A stretch of 27,564 bases of DNA from CAZQKE01 sp964593865 (GCA_964593865.1 CAZQKE010000006.1:1-27564), one strand, 5' to 3'; shown: positions 7,964 to 14,640, counted from the first letter of the stretch. Notes: generated by a model from the sequence alone, not told the origin. Translations and numbers: made by a program.

Positions 7964-8003
7964 TTGGCGGGTTGGGAAGTTGGAAAATTGGTAGATTGGG
8001 AAG
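7964..8003 (+). repeat. Tandem octamer repeat, five units of TTGGnnnn
   Basis: Five consecutive 8-bp units are in perfect phase: TTGGCGGG, TTGGGAAG, TTGGAAAA, TTGGTAGA and TTGGGAAG. They begin one base after the peptidase stop codon. The second and fifth units are identical. Composition differs from the coding surroundings. The function is unknown; it may be a spacer-type intergenic repeat. Confidence 0.8.
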
Positions 8004-8010
8004 GGTGGAC

Positions 8011-8184
8011 ATGCTGACGCAAATTCGAGTCCGGGGGTTCTAGTCGCTCCACGATGTCCGGGTGGAACTAGGCCAGATCCACGTTTTTATCGGGGCCAAC
8101 GGCAGCGGCAAAACGAACCTGTCGGGTATGTAGCATCTGCTCTCAGGCCGGACACTTCACCGACGGGGTTCGTCAAGCGGTTGA
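8011..8184 (+). pseudogene. Relic of an AAA-family ATPase (N-terminal fragment)
   Basis: Translation from the ATG at 8011 gives MLTQIRVRGF, a TAG at 8041-8043, then in the same frame SLHDVRVELGQIHVFIGANG and SGKTNL. The order, an N-terminal GF.SL strand followed by IGANGSGK(T/S)NL, is the start of SMC/RecF-like or OLD-like AAA ATPases, including an intact Walker A motif. A second in-frame TAG follows at 8131. Further in frame, LLSGRTLHRRGSSSG still resembles the family's next segment, up to TGA at 8182-8184. Everything downstream of the first 55 or so residues is missing: no Walker B, no nuclease domain. A GGAAGGGTGG sequence precedes the ATG. This is a decayed fragment, probably of a defence-type or housekeeping ATPase deleted on its 3' side. 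Confidence 0.75.
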
Positions 8185-8190
8185 GGGAGA

Positions 8191-10659
8191 ATGAAACATT
8201 CACCTCTGTCGGGTTTGCTCATCGGATTGTTGCTCGCCCTGGCGACGGCGGCTTTGGTCGCCGCCGGGTCGGTACCCCCTTTTCCTTCTCCTTTGCCTAC
8301 TTCCACTCCAACCCTTCCCTCTACCGATTCCCCGACCTTCCGGCCCACCGACGCCCCCACCCCCAAACCCACCGGCACTCCAACACCCCAACCGACCACC
8401 CCGCCGCCTCCCCGGCCCACCTCCCCTCCCACCGGCACACCTTCCCCCACCCCTTCCCCGACCACCCAACCTGCCGGTCCCTCAACCTTCCAAACCATCG
8501 GCTACTCGGTGGAAAACCGCCCCATCACCGCCACCCGCATCGGCGACGGGCCGATCAAAGTCGTCCTGATCGGCGACATCCACGGCGCATACGAAGCCAA
8601 CACCTACACCCTTACCCTGCAACTCCTGGATTACTTTCAAGCACACCCCCAGGACGTCCCGCCCGACATCAGCCTGTGGCTCATCCCCACCATGAACCCC
8701 GACGGCCTGGCCACCGGCCATCGCTGGAACGCCCACAAAGTGGACCTGAACCGCAACGCCGACACCGACCTGGACGGCTGCGCCGGGAACGACTGGTCGC
8801 CCGACACCGTGGGCCATGAAGGAGTCCACAAAGGCGCGGGCGGGACCTACCCCTTTTCCGAACCGGAAGCGGCGGCCCTCCGCGATTTTTTGGATGACGC
8901 CTGGATCGCCGTCTTTTACCACAGCGCGGCGGAGGCCATCTTTGTCGACTCTTGCGCCCGCCATACACCCACCGCCCGGCTGGCCCAGGTCCTTTCCGAG
9001 GCCACCGGCTACCCCGTGCCGGAGGAGGGCTGGGCGGGCTATCCCGTCACCGGCGATTGGGGCGACTATTTGGCCGGGGAAGGCGTCGCCGCCGTGACCG
9101 TTGAACTGAGCGACCACGACGATCCCGAATTTGAGCGCAACCTGGCCGGGGTGCAGGCACTCCTGACCCACGCCCAGGAGATCGTCCAGGCCGAAGCCGA
9201 CCGGGCCGGGGCCGAGTATGTCTGGCTGGATGAAGCGCATGTTGGGCAATGGCGCTACGCCGAAAACACCTTCCTCCACCCCATTGCCCTGGAAGTGGTG
9301 GGCGACACCGCCTATCTCCTCGACGGAGGGCGCGTCCTGGCCCAGCCCCTGACCCGGCCCGATCCGCCGTACCCGATCCTGGCCCCCGGCGACGATGTAG
9401 AAGGCGTCCGCGTCCTGGAGCCGCTGGATCTGGCCGCCGCCGGGGATACCCTTTTGACCCTGGACCGGGCCGGCGATGTCTACCGCTACGATCCGCGCCG
9501 CGATGCCTGGTCGTTGGAACGCTACGACCGCCCTCCCGGCGAGACCTCGGCCCACTATTTCGTCGCCCTGACCGGCGACGGTCAGGACCACTACCTGTTG
9601 GAAACCACCTACGAACAGGTCGTGCGCTTTGCCGACGGCGAGCGGGGCGGGGCCTGGGCCAAATTGCCCAAGAGCCGAGACGTGGATGTGAGCGTCGGCG
9701 ATGCGGGCGTCTACGTTCTGACGCGGGCCATGAACAACCCCCTCGGCGACCTGCGGCTCTACCGGCAAGGCGGGGTGGCGGCCAAAGATTTCGCGCCGGG
9801 CCTGCCCCTGATGCACCCCCGCCAGGTGGTCGCCGCCGGAGAAACCGTCTACGTCTTGGATCGGGCCGGTCGCCGCCTGCTGGCCCTCGACCCGCGGAGC
9901 GGCGCATTACAAACCCTTTACCAATTCCCCGACCGCCGGGCCGTCGGCGCGGTGTGGGCCGACCCCGACGGCGGACGGCTCCTCCTGGCCGGGCGCGACA
10001 CCCTCTACTTTGTCGGCCAACCGGAGCAAGCCGCCGAGATCGTCGGTGGGCCGCAGTTGACGCTCCCTCAACCCCACGACCCGGACCTTCTGGAGAGCCT
10101 GCGCGGCTACGCCGTGCCCATCGAGGGCGCACACCTCACCAACCGCGATTTTCAGATGCCCGGCGCACCGCGCCACTACCGCCTGGGCGTCCACGAGGGG
10201 ATTGACTGGTACGGCCACACCGTCGGCGTGCCGGTGGACCGCAACACGCCGGTCCACGCCGTGGCCGATGGCGTGGTCATCCGCGCCCTGGTGGACTACC
10301 AACCCTTGACCGCAGCCCAGGCCGAGGCGTGGCGCGAACGCTGCCGGGCGGCGGGCTACACCCCGCCGGAAGTGCTGGACGGCTACCGGGGGCGGCAAGT
10401 GTGGATCGACCACGGCGGCGGAGTCGTCTCCCGCTACGCCCACCTGAGCCGCATCGAACCGGGCATCGTCGAGGGGGCGCAGGTGCGGCGGGGGCAGATC
10501 ATCGCCTACGTGGGCAATTCGGGCACGCCCGCCTCGGTCAACAGCCGGACCGTTGAGGTCCACCTGCACCTGGAATTGTGGGTAGGCGAACATTTCGTCG
10601 GCCAATTCCTGCGGCCCATCGAAGCGCGGGAATGGCTGGGCAAGATATTGGTACACTAA
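8191..10659 (+). CDS. Exported M14 carboxypeptidase, beta-propeller and M23 endopeptidase fusion
   Basis: The 822-residue product has a signal peptide or anchor at 1-25 and a Pro/Thr-rich linker at 29-97. Residues 103-335 form an M14 zinc carboxypeptidase domain. It shows the metal site H131/E135 in DIHGAYEAN, substrate-binding NPDG (169-172) and DLNRN (185-189), the third ligand H244 and the catalytic E305 in VTVELSD. Residues 345-620 have repeated short strands (VYVLDRAGRRLLALDPRSG) and read as a beta-propeller. Residues 640-815 form an M23/LytM domain with H668-x-G-x-D672, H751 in YAHLS and H791-L-H793. Both enzyme domains look complete. Family knowledge suggests dual cleavage of cell-wall peptides outside the membrane; the actual substrate is inferred. 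The ATG follows GAGGGA at 8183-8188. The 18 kb of neighbours offer no dedicated partner besides the other envelope enzymes. Confidence 0.9.
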   Translation: MKHSPLSGLLIGLLLALATAALVAAGSVPPFPSPLPTSTPTLPSTDSPTFRPTDAPTPKPTGTPTPQPTTPPPPRPTSPPTGTPSPTPSPTTQPAGPSTFQTIGYSVENRPITATRIGDGPIKVVLIGDIHGAYEANTYTLTLQLLDYFQAHPQDVPPDISLWLIPTMNPDGLATGHRWNAHKVDLNRNADTDLDGCAGNDWSPDTVGHEGVHKGAGGTYPFSEPEAAALRDFLDDAWIAVFYHSAAEAIFVDSCARHTPTARLAQVLSEATGYPVPEEGWAGYPVTGDWGDYLAGEGVAAVTVELSDHDDPEFERNLAGVQALLTHAQEIVQAEADRAGAEYVWLDEAHVGQWRYAENTFLHPIALEVVGDTAYLLDGGRVLAQPLTRPDPPYPILAPGDDVEGVRVLEPLDLAAAGDTLLTLDRAGDVYRYDPRRDAWSLERYDRPPGETSAHYFVALTGDGQDHYLLETTYEQVVRFADGERGGAWAKLPKSRDVDVSVGDAGVYVLTRAMNNPLGDLRLYRQGGVAAKDFAPGLPLMHPRQVVAAGETVYVLDRAGRRLLALDPRSGALQTLYQFPDRRAVGAVWADPDGGRLLLAGRDTLYFVGQPEQAAEIVGGPQLTLPQPHDPDLLESLRGYAVPIEGAHLTNRDFQMPGAPRHYRLGVHEGIDWYGHTVGVPVDRNTPVHAVADGVVIRALVDYQPLTAAQAEAWRERCRAAGYTPPEVLDGYRGRQVWIDHGGGVVSRYAHLSRIEPGIVEGAQVRRGQIIAYVGNSGTPASVNSRTVEVHLHLELWVGEHFVGQFLRPIEAREWLGKILVH

Positions 10660-10689
10660 CGGCTAGCGGCCATAACGACGGACTGTATC

Positions 10690-10718
10690 TTGACAAACGC
10701 TTCCAACACAGGTACTAT
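10690..10718 (+). promoter_or_regulatory. Possible promoter for the hicAB remnant
   Basis: TTGACA at 10690-10695 is a perfect -35 box. TACTAT at 10713-10718 matches the -10 consensus at four of six positions with a 17-bp spacer. The hicA ATG at 10722 begins only three bases after it, so transcription would be leaderless or would start within the first codons. Confidence 0.5.
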
Positions 10719-10721
10719 GTT

Positions 10722-10980
10722 ATGGCTACAATAGATGACATCGTTGCCAAGATGCGGAAAAATCCCAGAGGGATCCGTTTCCGAGATCTATGCAAAGTGT
10801 GTGACTTTTACTTTGGTGAGGCCCGCCAGAAAAGCGGAAGCCATCGCATCTACGACTCCCTGGCAAGGGGATCCGCGAATCAACATTCAGAACCACAAGG
10901 GTATGGCGAAGGCTTATCAGGTGAGGCAAGTGCTGAAAGCCATTGCGCGATTGGAGTCACAGAATGATGCCGATGAATGA
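10722..10980 (+). pseudogene. hicA: HicA-like mRNA interferase toxin, frameshifted
   Basis: The first 44 codons (10722-10853) read as a HicA N-terminus: MRKNPRGIRFRDLC and then KSGSHRIY, the segment carrying the catalytic histidine. After base 10853 this frame loses similarity. The +1 frame from 10855 continues with TPWQGDPRINIQNHKG and MAKAYQVRQVLKAIARLE to the TGA at 10978-10980, which is the expected family C-terminus. Joining the halves requires one extra base, or more likely a 2-base loss where relatives have a Lys codon. No slippery heptamer is present, so programmed frameshifting is unlikely. The toxin is predicted to be inactive. It overlaps the antitoxin gene downstream, as in intact hicAB pairs. 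Confidence 0.8.
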
Positions 10981-11251
10981 CCGATATACCTATCGTGTAA
11001 CCTGGTCAGAGGAAGATGGGGAGTACGTAGGCATTTGCGTCGAGTTCCCTAGTTTGAGCTGGCTGGCTCCTACGCCGGAGGCGGCCCTGGCGGGTATCCG
11101 GCGAGTGGTGACCGACGTTGTCGCCGATATGGAGGCCGGCGGTGAACGCATACCCAAACCGATTGCCCTTGGGCGTCACGATGATCCCATGAAACAAACC
11201 CGGTCAGATGTCTATCGCCACCCGGTGCTTGAAGCCGCAGAGCCGGTATAA
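10964..11251 (+). CDS. hicB: HicB-like antitoxin, C-terminus eroded
   Basis: The product contains the partial RNase H-like HicB fold: YTYRVTWSEEDGEYVGICVE, FPSLSWLAPTPEAALAGIRR and VVTDVVADMEAGGERIPKPI. Antitoxins of this family bind HicA directly and usually carry a C-terminal ribbon-helix-helix or HTH for autoregulation. Here the tail DVYRHPVLEAAEPV stops abruptly. In the +2 frame from about 11245 the bases would encode GISFH, similar to the usual EAAEQG(V/I)SLN continuation, so a 1-base loss near 11246 may have truncated the DNA-binding part. Start choice is uncertain: ATG 10964 or 10967 fits GGAG at 10953-10956, while ATG 10973 gives the family-like MNDRYTY start. The gene overlaps the broken hicA. 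Binding of a toxin no longer seems needed. Confidence 0.8.
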   Translation: MMPMNDRYTYRVTWSEEDGEYVGICVEFPSLSWLAPTPEAALAGIRRVVTDVVADMEAGGERIPKPIALGRHDDPMKQTRSDVYRHPVLEAAEPV

Positions 11252-11287
11252 GTTTCCACGTTGGGGAAGCCTGCCTTTGGAGAACGT

Positions 11288-13177
11288 ATGACGAAAACGG
11301 TACTGCGTATTCTGGCATTGGTGGCGGTTGGGGCCATCATCATCGGCGGGGTGATAGCCTGGCAGCGGTATCGGGAGGCGCGGGCCGAGTACGACGCCTA
11401 CCGCGCTTTGATCCAACCGGGCATCAAGATCGCCGGGGTGGATGTGGGCTGGCTCACGCCGGAACAGGCCAAAGAGCAGGTCTGGGAGCAGGTCGCCCGG
11501 CCCTACTACCGCGACTTTACCCTCTACTATCAAGGTGAAGCCATCCCCCTTTCCACGGAAAAAGTGCTGGGCCTGCACATCCCCCTAGACGAGATGGTGG
11601 CCGAGGCGGTGGCCGCCAGCCACCAATACGACTATTGGGAAGGGTTCAAACTGTGGGTTCGGGGGGAGGTGGAAACGCTGGACCTAAACATCCCCCTGCG
11701 CCTGGAATTTGATGAGGAAGCGGCCCGCCGCTTTTTGGAGGAGATAGCCGCCGACCGCGACATCCGGCCCGTGGAGCCGATGATTGACGTCCAGAACCGG
11801 ACCTTCTACCCCGGTCGCCCCGGTCGCCGCCTGGAAGTGGAAAAACCGGCGGAGACGATCAACGCCTGGGTTCCCGATCCCACCCGCCGCGAGCTGGACC
11901 TGCCGGTGCGCATCCTGGAACCGGACCAAAGCCGTGCCCGCATCGAAGCCATGCTCAGCACCCTGGGGCCGGTCATGGCCCGCGATCCGATCCCGCCCCG
12001 CTTTTACACCGCCACCGTTCCCCTCAGCACCACCGTGGAGGCCACAGGGGAACTGACCTGGACCTTCCCCCATTTTGCCGAATACAGCGGCCCGTTGACC
12101 CAAACCACCGGCTTTTTCTTTGATCCCGGCGAGCCGGGTTACACCTTCAACGTGACCAAGGCCACCAGCCTGGTGATGCTTTCCCTGCGGGCGGGCGTGA
12201 CCCACCCTTTCACCTTTGAAGCCGAGTTGGTCCCTCAGCCGCCCATCACCCCCGGCCTGTTGCTGCCGCCGCTGGAAGCCCGTCTGGCCCAATTCCCCGG
12301 CGTGACCGCCTTGCTGGTCAAAAACCTGGATACGGGGGAGACGATCTATGACAAGCACACCGATTACATCATGTCGGGGATGAGCGTGGTCAAGATCGGC
12401 ATCATGGTTGAAGTCTATCGCTACTACGGCGGCGAGGTGGACGCCCAGACCCACCAAGAGATGCTGGACATGCTGGGCAGCTCCTCGTGTAACCCGTGTG
12501 CCAACCGGCTGATGGCCGCCGTGGGCAACGGCTCCGCCTACGAGGGCGCGGCCCGCGTCACCCGTACCATGCGCCGCCTGGGATTGCGCAACTTTTACAT
12601 CTGCGCCCCCTTCCGCGTGGTGGAACGATGGGATGGGAACGGCGGCTTTGCCGGAGGCGGACGGCTCATCTGGGCCGCCTACCGTCAAGAGGCGGAACAG
12701 ATCCCCCGTTACGACCGCTGCGTGCGGGCCACCCCCCGCGAAATGGCCAACCTCTTGGAAATGATTTACGACTGCACGCAGGATAGGGGCCTGTTGCGTG
12801 ACGCCTACCCCAACATCTTTACCCCTCAGGTTTGCGAGGACATGGTGGACATCATGGCTGCCAACGACCTGCGCAACATGCTCGGCGCGGGCATCCCGGC
12901 GGAGGTCAAACTGGCCCACAAACACGGCTTTTCCGGCTATGATGTGCCCTGGGGCGATACCCGCGCCGAAGTGGGCATCGTCTACGCGCCGGGAGCCACC
13001 TGGCTCATCAGCTTCTACATCTGGGAGGATACCCCCTGGATCAACTGGGGGATCAACCAGCCCCTCTACCGCGACGTGAGCAACATGCTCTACAACTATT
13101 TCAGTCCCAACGACCCGTACTGGCCCTTGCCGCCCTGGGTTCCCCCGCCGGAAGAAAACACCCAAACGGTGATGTAG
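11288..13177 (+). CDS. Membrane-anchored VanW/PG-binding_4 and class A beta-lactamase-like serine hydrolase
   Basis: The 629-residue protein has a membrane anchor at about 5-25 (LRILALVAVGAIIIGGVIAW). A VanW/PG-binding_4-like region starts near 48 (IAGVDVGWLTPEQAKEQV) and runs to about 250. From about 335 to 615 it resembles the beta-lactamase class A/PBP-like fold: S366-V-V-K369 as the SxxK nucleophile motif, S400-C-N402 as the SxN-type motif, and K545-H-G547 in place of KTG. No Glu166-type omega-loop motif is evident, so efficient beta-lactam hydrolysis is doubtful; a cell-wall transpeptidase- or carboxypeptidase-like role is inferred. Six cysteines at 401, 404, 439, 478, 496 and 516 cluster in this extracellular domain. 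The start was set at ATG 11288 because TTGGAG lies just upstream and the membrane anchor then follows directly; an earlier in-frame codon at 11261 lacks this support. Confidence 0.85.
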   Translation: MTKTVLRILALVAVGAIIIGGVIAWQRYREARAEYDAYRALIQPGIKIAGVDVGWLTPEQAKEQVWEQVARPYYRDFTLYYQGEAIPLSTEKVLGLHIPLDEMVAEAVAASHQYDYWEGFKLWVRGEVETLDLNIPLRLEFDEEAARRFLEEIAADRDIRPVEPMIDVQNRTFYPGRPGRRLEVEKPAETINAWVPDPTRRELDLPVRILEPDQSRARIEAMLSTLGPVMARDPIPPRFYTATVPLSTTVEATGELTWTFPHFAEYSGPLTQTTGFFFDPGEPGYTFNVTKATSLVMLSLRAGVTHPFTFEAELVPQPPITPGLLLPPLEARLAQFPGVTALLVKNLDTGETIYDKHTDYIMSGMSVVKIGIMVEVYRYYGGEVDAQTHQEMLDMLGSSSCNPCANRLMAAVGNGSAYEGAARVTRTMRRLGLRNFYICAPFRVVERWDGNGGFAGGGRLIWAAYRQEAEQIPRYDRCVRATPREMANLLEMIYDCTQDRGLLRDAYPNIFTPQVCEDMVDIMAANDLRNMLGAGIPAEVKLAHKHGFSGYDVPWGDTRAEVGIVYAPGATWLISFYIWEDTPWINWGINQPLYRDVSNMLYNYFSPNDPYWPLPPWVPPPEENTQTVM

Positions 13178-13215
13178 AAGGCAGCCCGTGCCCTCTGCCT
13201 CCAACCTTGCGCCGT

Positions 13216-13244
13216 TTGCCGCCTGCTGCCTTTTGGGTTATAAT
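13216..13244 (+). promoter_or_regulatory. Promoter for rplI
   Basis: TTGCCG at 13216-13221 and TATAAT at 13239-13244 are separated by 17 bp. The leader from about 13251 to 13281 contains the ribosome-binding sequence GAGGAG at 13268-13273. Confidence 0.85.
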
Positions 13245-13281
13245 GGCCCGGCTATAGTCATATGAACGAGGAGTGGACATC

Positions 13282-13734
13282 ATGGAGGTTTTGCTGCTAC
13301 AAGACGTGGACCGGCTAGGCAAAGCAGGGGAGATCAAGCGCGTCGCCAACGGCTATGCCCGCAACTATCTCTTTCCCAAAGGGTTGGCCGTCTTGGCAAC
13401 ACCGGGGGCCATCAAACAGGCCAAGCTGCGCCAAGAAGCCCAGGCCCGTCGCAAGGCCAGGGAGCTGAGCGAAGCCCAAGCATTGGCCCAGGCGTTGGAT
13501 GGGCTGGTCGTGACCTTTCGGGCGCGGGCCGGGGAAGGGGACCGTCTGTACGGCTCTATCACCAGTGCCCATATCGCCGAGGAGTTGGAAGCGCAGGTTG
13601 GTCAGCCTGTGGACCGGCGCAAGATTGAGCTGGAAGAACCGCTCAAAGAGCTGGGAACCCATGCGGTGACCGTCCGGCTGGCCGCCGGGGCGGAGGCCAA
13701 AGTCACCGTCGTCATTGAACGCGAGGAAGATTAG
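13282..13734 (+). CDS. rplI: 50S ribosomal protein L9
   Basis: L9 bridges 23S rRNA domains and helps maintain reading frame. The 150-residue protein has the N-terminal rRNA-binding domain (MEVLLLQDVDRLGKAGEI) with the family signature GYARNYLFPKGLA at 24-36. A long connecting helix rich in Ala/Gln/Arg spans about 45-75. The C-terminal domain includes RLYGSITSAHIAEEL and ends VIEREED. Length is typical. ATG 13282 is chosen over an in-frame GTG at 13273 because GAGGAG lies eight bases before it and the family begins MEV/MKV. In many bacteria rplI is in an rpsF-ssb-rpsR-rplI operon. Here it stands alone with its own promoter and terminator. Confidence 0.98.
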   Translation: MEVLLLQDVDRLGKAGEIKRVANGYARNYLFPKGLAVLATPGAIKQAKLRQEAQARRKARELSEAQALAQALDGLVVTFRARAGEGDRLYGSITSAHIAEELEAQVGQPVDRRKIELEEPLKELGTHAVTVRLAAGAEAKVTVVIEREED

Positions 13735-13776
13735 GGAAAGGCCGGGTAAACCCTGCGAGGGTTACGGCCTCTTTCC
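13735..13776 (+). other. Long imperfect stem-loop directly after the rplI stop
   Basis: AGGCCG (13739-13744) pairs with CGGCCT (13765-13770), and GTAAACCCT (13746-13754) pairs, with a bulged A, with AGGGTTAC (13758-13765) around a three-base loop. Flanking GGAA/TTCC bases extend it. No T-run follows, so it may protect the rplI 3' end or pause polymerase ahead of the true terminator downstream. Confidence 0.5.
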
Positions 13777-13837
13777 ACACCTTTGCAGGGGCACAGGGTC
13801 GGCACGAACAAGGGCTTTCGTCCCAGCGATAGGGCTT

Positions 13838-13862
13838 GAGACCGCCGTAAGGCGGTCTTTTT
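13838..13862 (+). terminator. Rho-independent terminator of rplI
   Basis: AGACCGCC (13839-13846) pairs perfectly with GGCGGTCT (13851-13858) around a GTAA tetraloop and is followed by TTTTT. The - strand lacks a T-run after the hairpin, so it acts mainly on the rplI side. Confidence 0.9.
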
Positions 13863-14504
13863 CTATCCGGGGTGCACCCGCCGGCGGGGCGGGGTGAGCA
13901 GGTAGCGGCAAGGCGCATCCCCTGCCCCTTTGCCGCCGAGGGGCTGCGGCGTTACCCCCATCAACAAAAAGAGCAACTCCGCATCCATCAAACAGGGTTC
14001 CCGGTGCCGGCGGCTCACCTGACGGTAGGGGCAATTGACGTTGGTCAAGACATACCCATCCTCCGTCCTCTCCCAACGGGTCAAAAACCCCTGTCTTTCC
14101 AAGAACTCGGCAACCTGGCGTAGCCGCTCCTCAAAACTCTGGTCCGGCTCCGGGGGAGGAGCTTCGGAGGCCAACCGCGCAGCGATGCGGCGGAACATGG
14201 CCCTGACCTCCTGCTCCGGCAGCATTTCCTTGATCTCATCGAGCAAATAGTTGGCCAAGAGGCCGTGGTTTTGAGGAAACAGGTCATCGGCCGTTTCGGT
14301 CAGAGTATACACCAGGCGTGGACGGCCTACCCTGGTTGACCGGCGCACTTGGGAAGCGACGACCAGGTTCTGGGCCTGCAACACGTTCAGGTGATGGCGA
14401 ATGGTCATAGGTGTCAGCCCTAGCCGCCGGGCCAGGTCTTCCACGGTGGCCTGTCGCTCTTCTCGGAGGATCTCTAAAATTCTCTGGCGTGTGTTTTGCA
14501 TCAT
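13863..14504 (-). CDS. SufR-like winged-helix transcriptional regulator with cysteine-containing C-terminus
   Basis: The 213-residue protein begins with a winged helix-turn-helix (TRQRILEILREERQATVEDL, then GLTPMTIRHHLNVLQ at 29-43, and the wing RRSTRVGRPRLVYTLT). This matches the COG2345/SufR group, which represses Fe-S assembly or related genes when its Fe-S cluster is bound. The C-terminal region carries C158 in NCPY, C171 and C199 in GDAPCRY. The C158-x12-C171 spacing agrees with SufR-type proteins, but one of the four cysteines expected in cyanobacterial SufR is absent. The start is ATG 14504, with AAAGGA eight bases upstream on the - strand; the ORF extends further, but into its own promoter. 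No suf genes are in view. It is transcribed divergently from the SRAP gene. Confidence 0.82.
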   Translation of the reverse strand: MMQNTRQRILEILREERQATVEDLARRLGLTPMTIRHHLNVLQAQNLVVASQVRRSTRVGRPRLVYTLTETADDLFPQNHGLLANYLLDEIKEMLPEQEVRAMFRRIAARLASEAPPPEPDQSFEERLRQVAEFLERQGFLTRWERTEDGYVLTNVNCPYRQVSRRHREPCLMDAELLFLLMGVTPQPLGGKGAGDAPCRYLLTPPRRRVHPG

Positions 14505-14542
14505 AGATGTTTCCTTTCCGCCCGGCTTTCCCAGGATAAGAT

Positions 14543-14571
14543 ATTCTAACACCCTTTTTTTGATTTGTCAA
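14543..14571 (-). promoter_or_regulatory. Promoter of the SufR-like gene
   Basis: On the - strand TTGACA (14571-14566) and TAGAAT (14548-14543) are 17 bp apart. The predicted start is near 14536, giving a 32-base leader. The inverted pair GATAAGA (14535-14541) and TCTTATC (14573-14579) brackets this promoter and could be an autoregulatory operator. Confidence 0.85.
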
Positions 14572-14574
14572 TTC

Positions 14575-14595
14575 TTATCATCTTTACTGTGATAA
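14575..14595. promoter_or_regulatory. Inverted repeat TTATCA-N9-TGATAA, candidate operator
   Basis: Two perfect 6-bp half-sites, TTATCA (14575-14580) and TGATAA (14590-14595), lie between the divergent promoters. They are just upstream of the -35 box of the SufR-like gene and about 16 bp before the SRAP -35 box. A dimeric winged-helix regulator could bind here; the neighbouring regulator is the natural candidate. This is inferred from position and symmetry. Confidence 0.5.
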
Positions 14596-14611
14596 TCCCC
14601 CGGTCCGATTT

Positions 14612-14640
14612 TTGGTCCTGGGGTGCACCTGTGTTAGAAT
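14612..14640 (+). promoter_or_regulatory. Promoter of the SRAP gene
   Basis: TTGGTC (14612-14617) and TAGAAT (14635-14640) are 17 bp apart, and TGT directly before the -10 gives an extended -10. The leader of about 75 bases contains a small stem around GCCACGCC/GGCGCGGC (about 14671-14692). Confidence 0.65.

Noticed and set aside
8341..8480. Possible CRISPR or minisatellite array in the C-rich stretch
   Set aside because: It encodes the Pro/Thr linker of the M14-M23 protein; units are irregular and there are no spacers.
8482..9816. A 444-codon - strand frame opposite the M14-M23 gene
   Set aside because: Composition of a shadow frame; the + strand carries complete catalytic motifs.
10849..10860. 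Programmed ribosomal frameshift in hicA
   Set aside because: No slippery heptamer, and the downstream gene context fits decay better than regulated recoding.
11684..13177. Calling the VanW/beta-lactamase-like gene an antibiotic-resistance determinant
   Set aside because: The SDN and KTG motifs are altered and no omega-loop glutamate is evident, so resistance is not supported.
11684..13204. A 506-codon - strand frame opposite the VanW/beta-lactamase-like gene
   Set aside because: Low-complexity Gly/His/Val/Gln composition, no motif, and full overlap with a well-supported gene.
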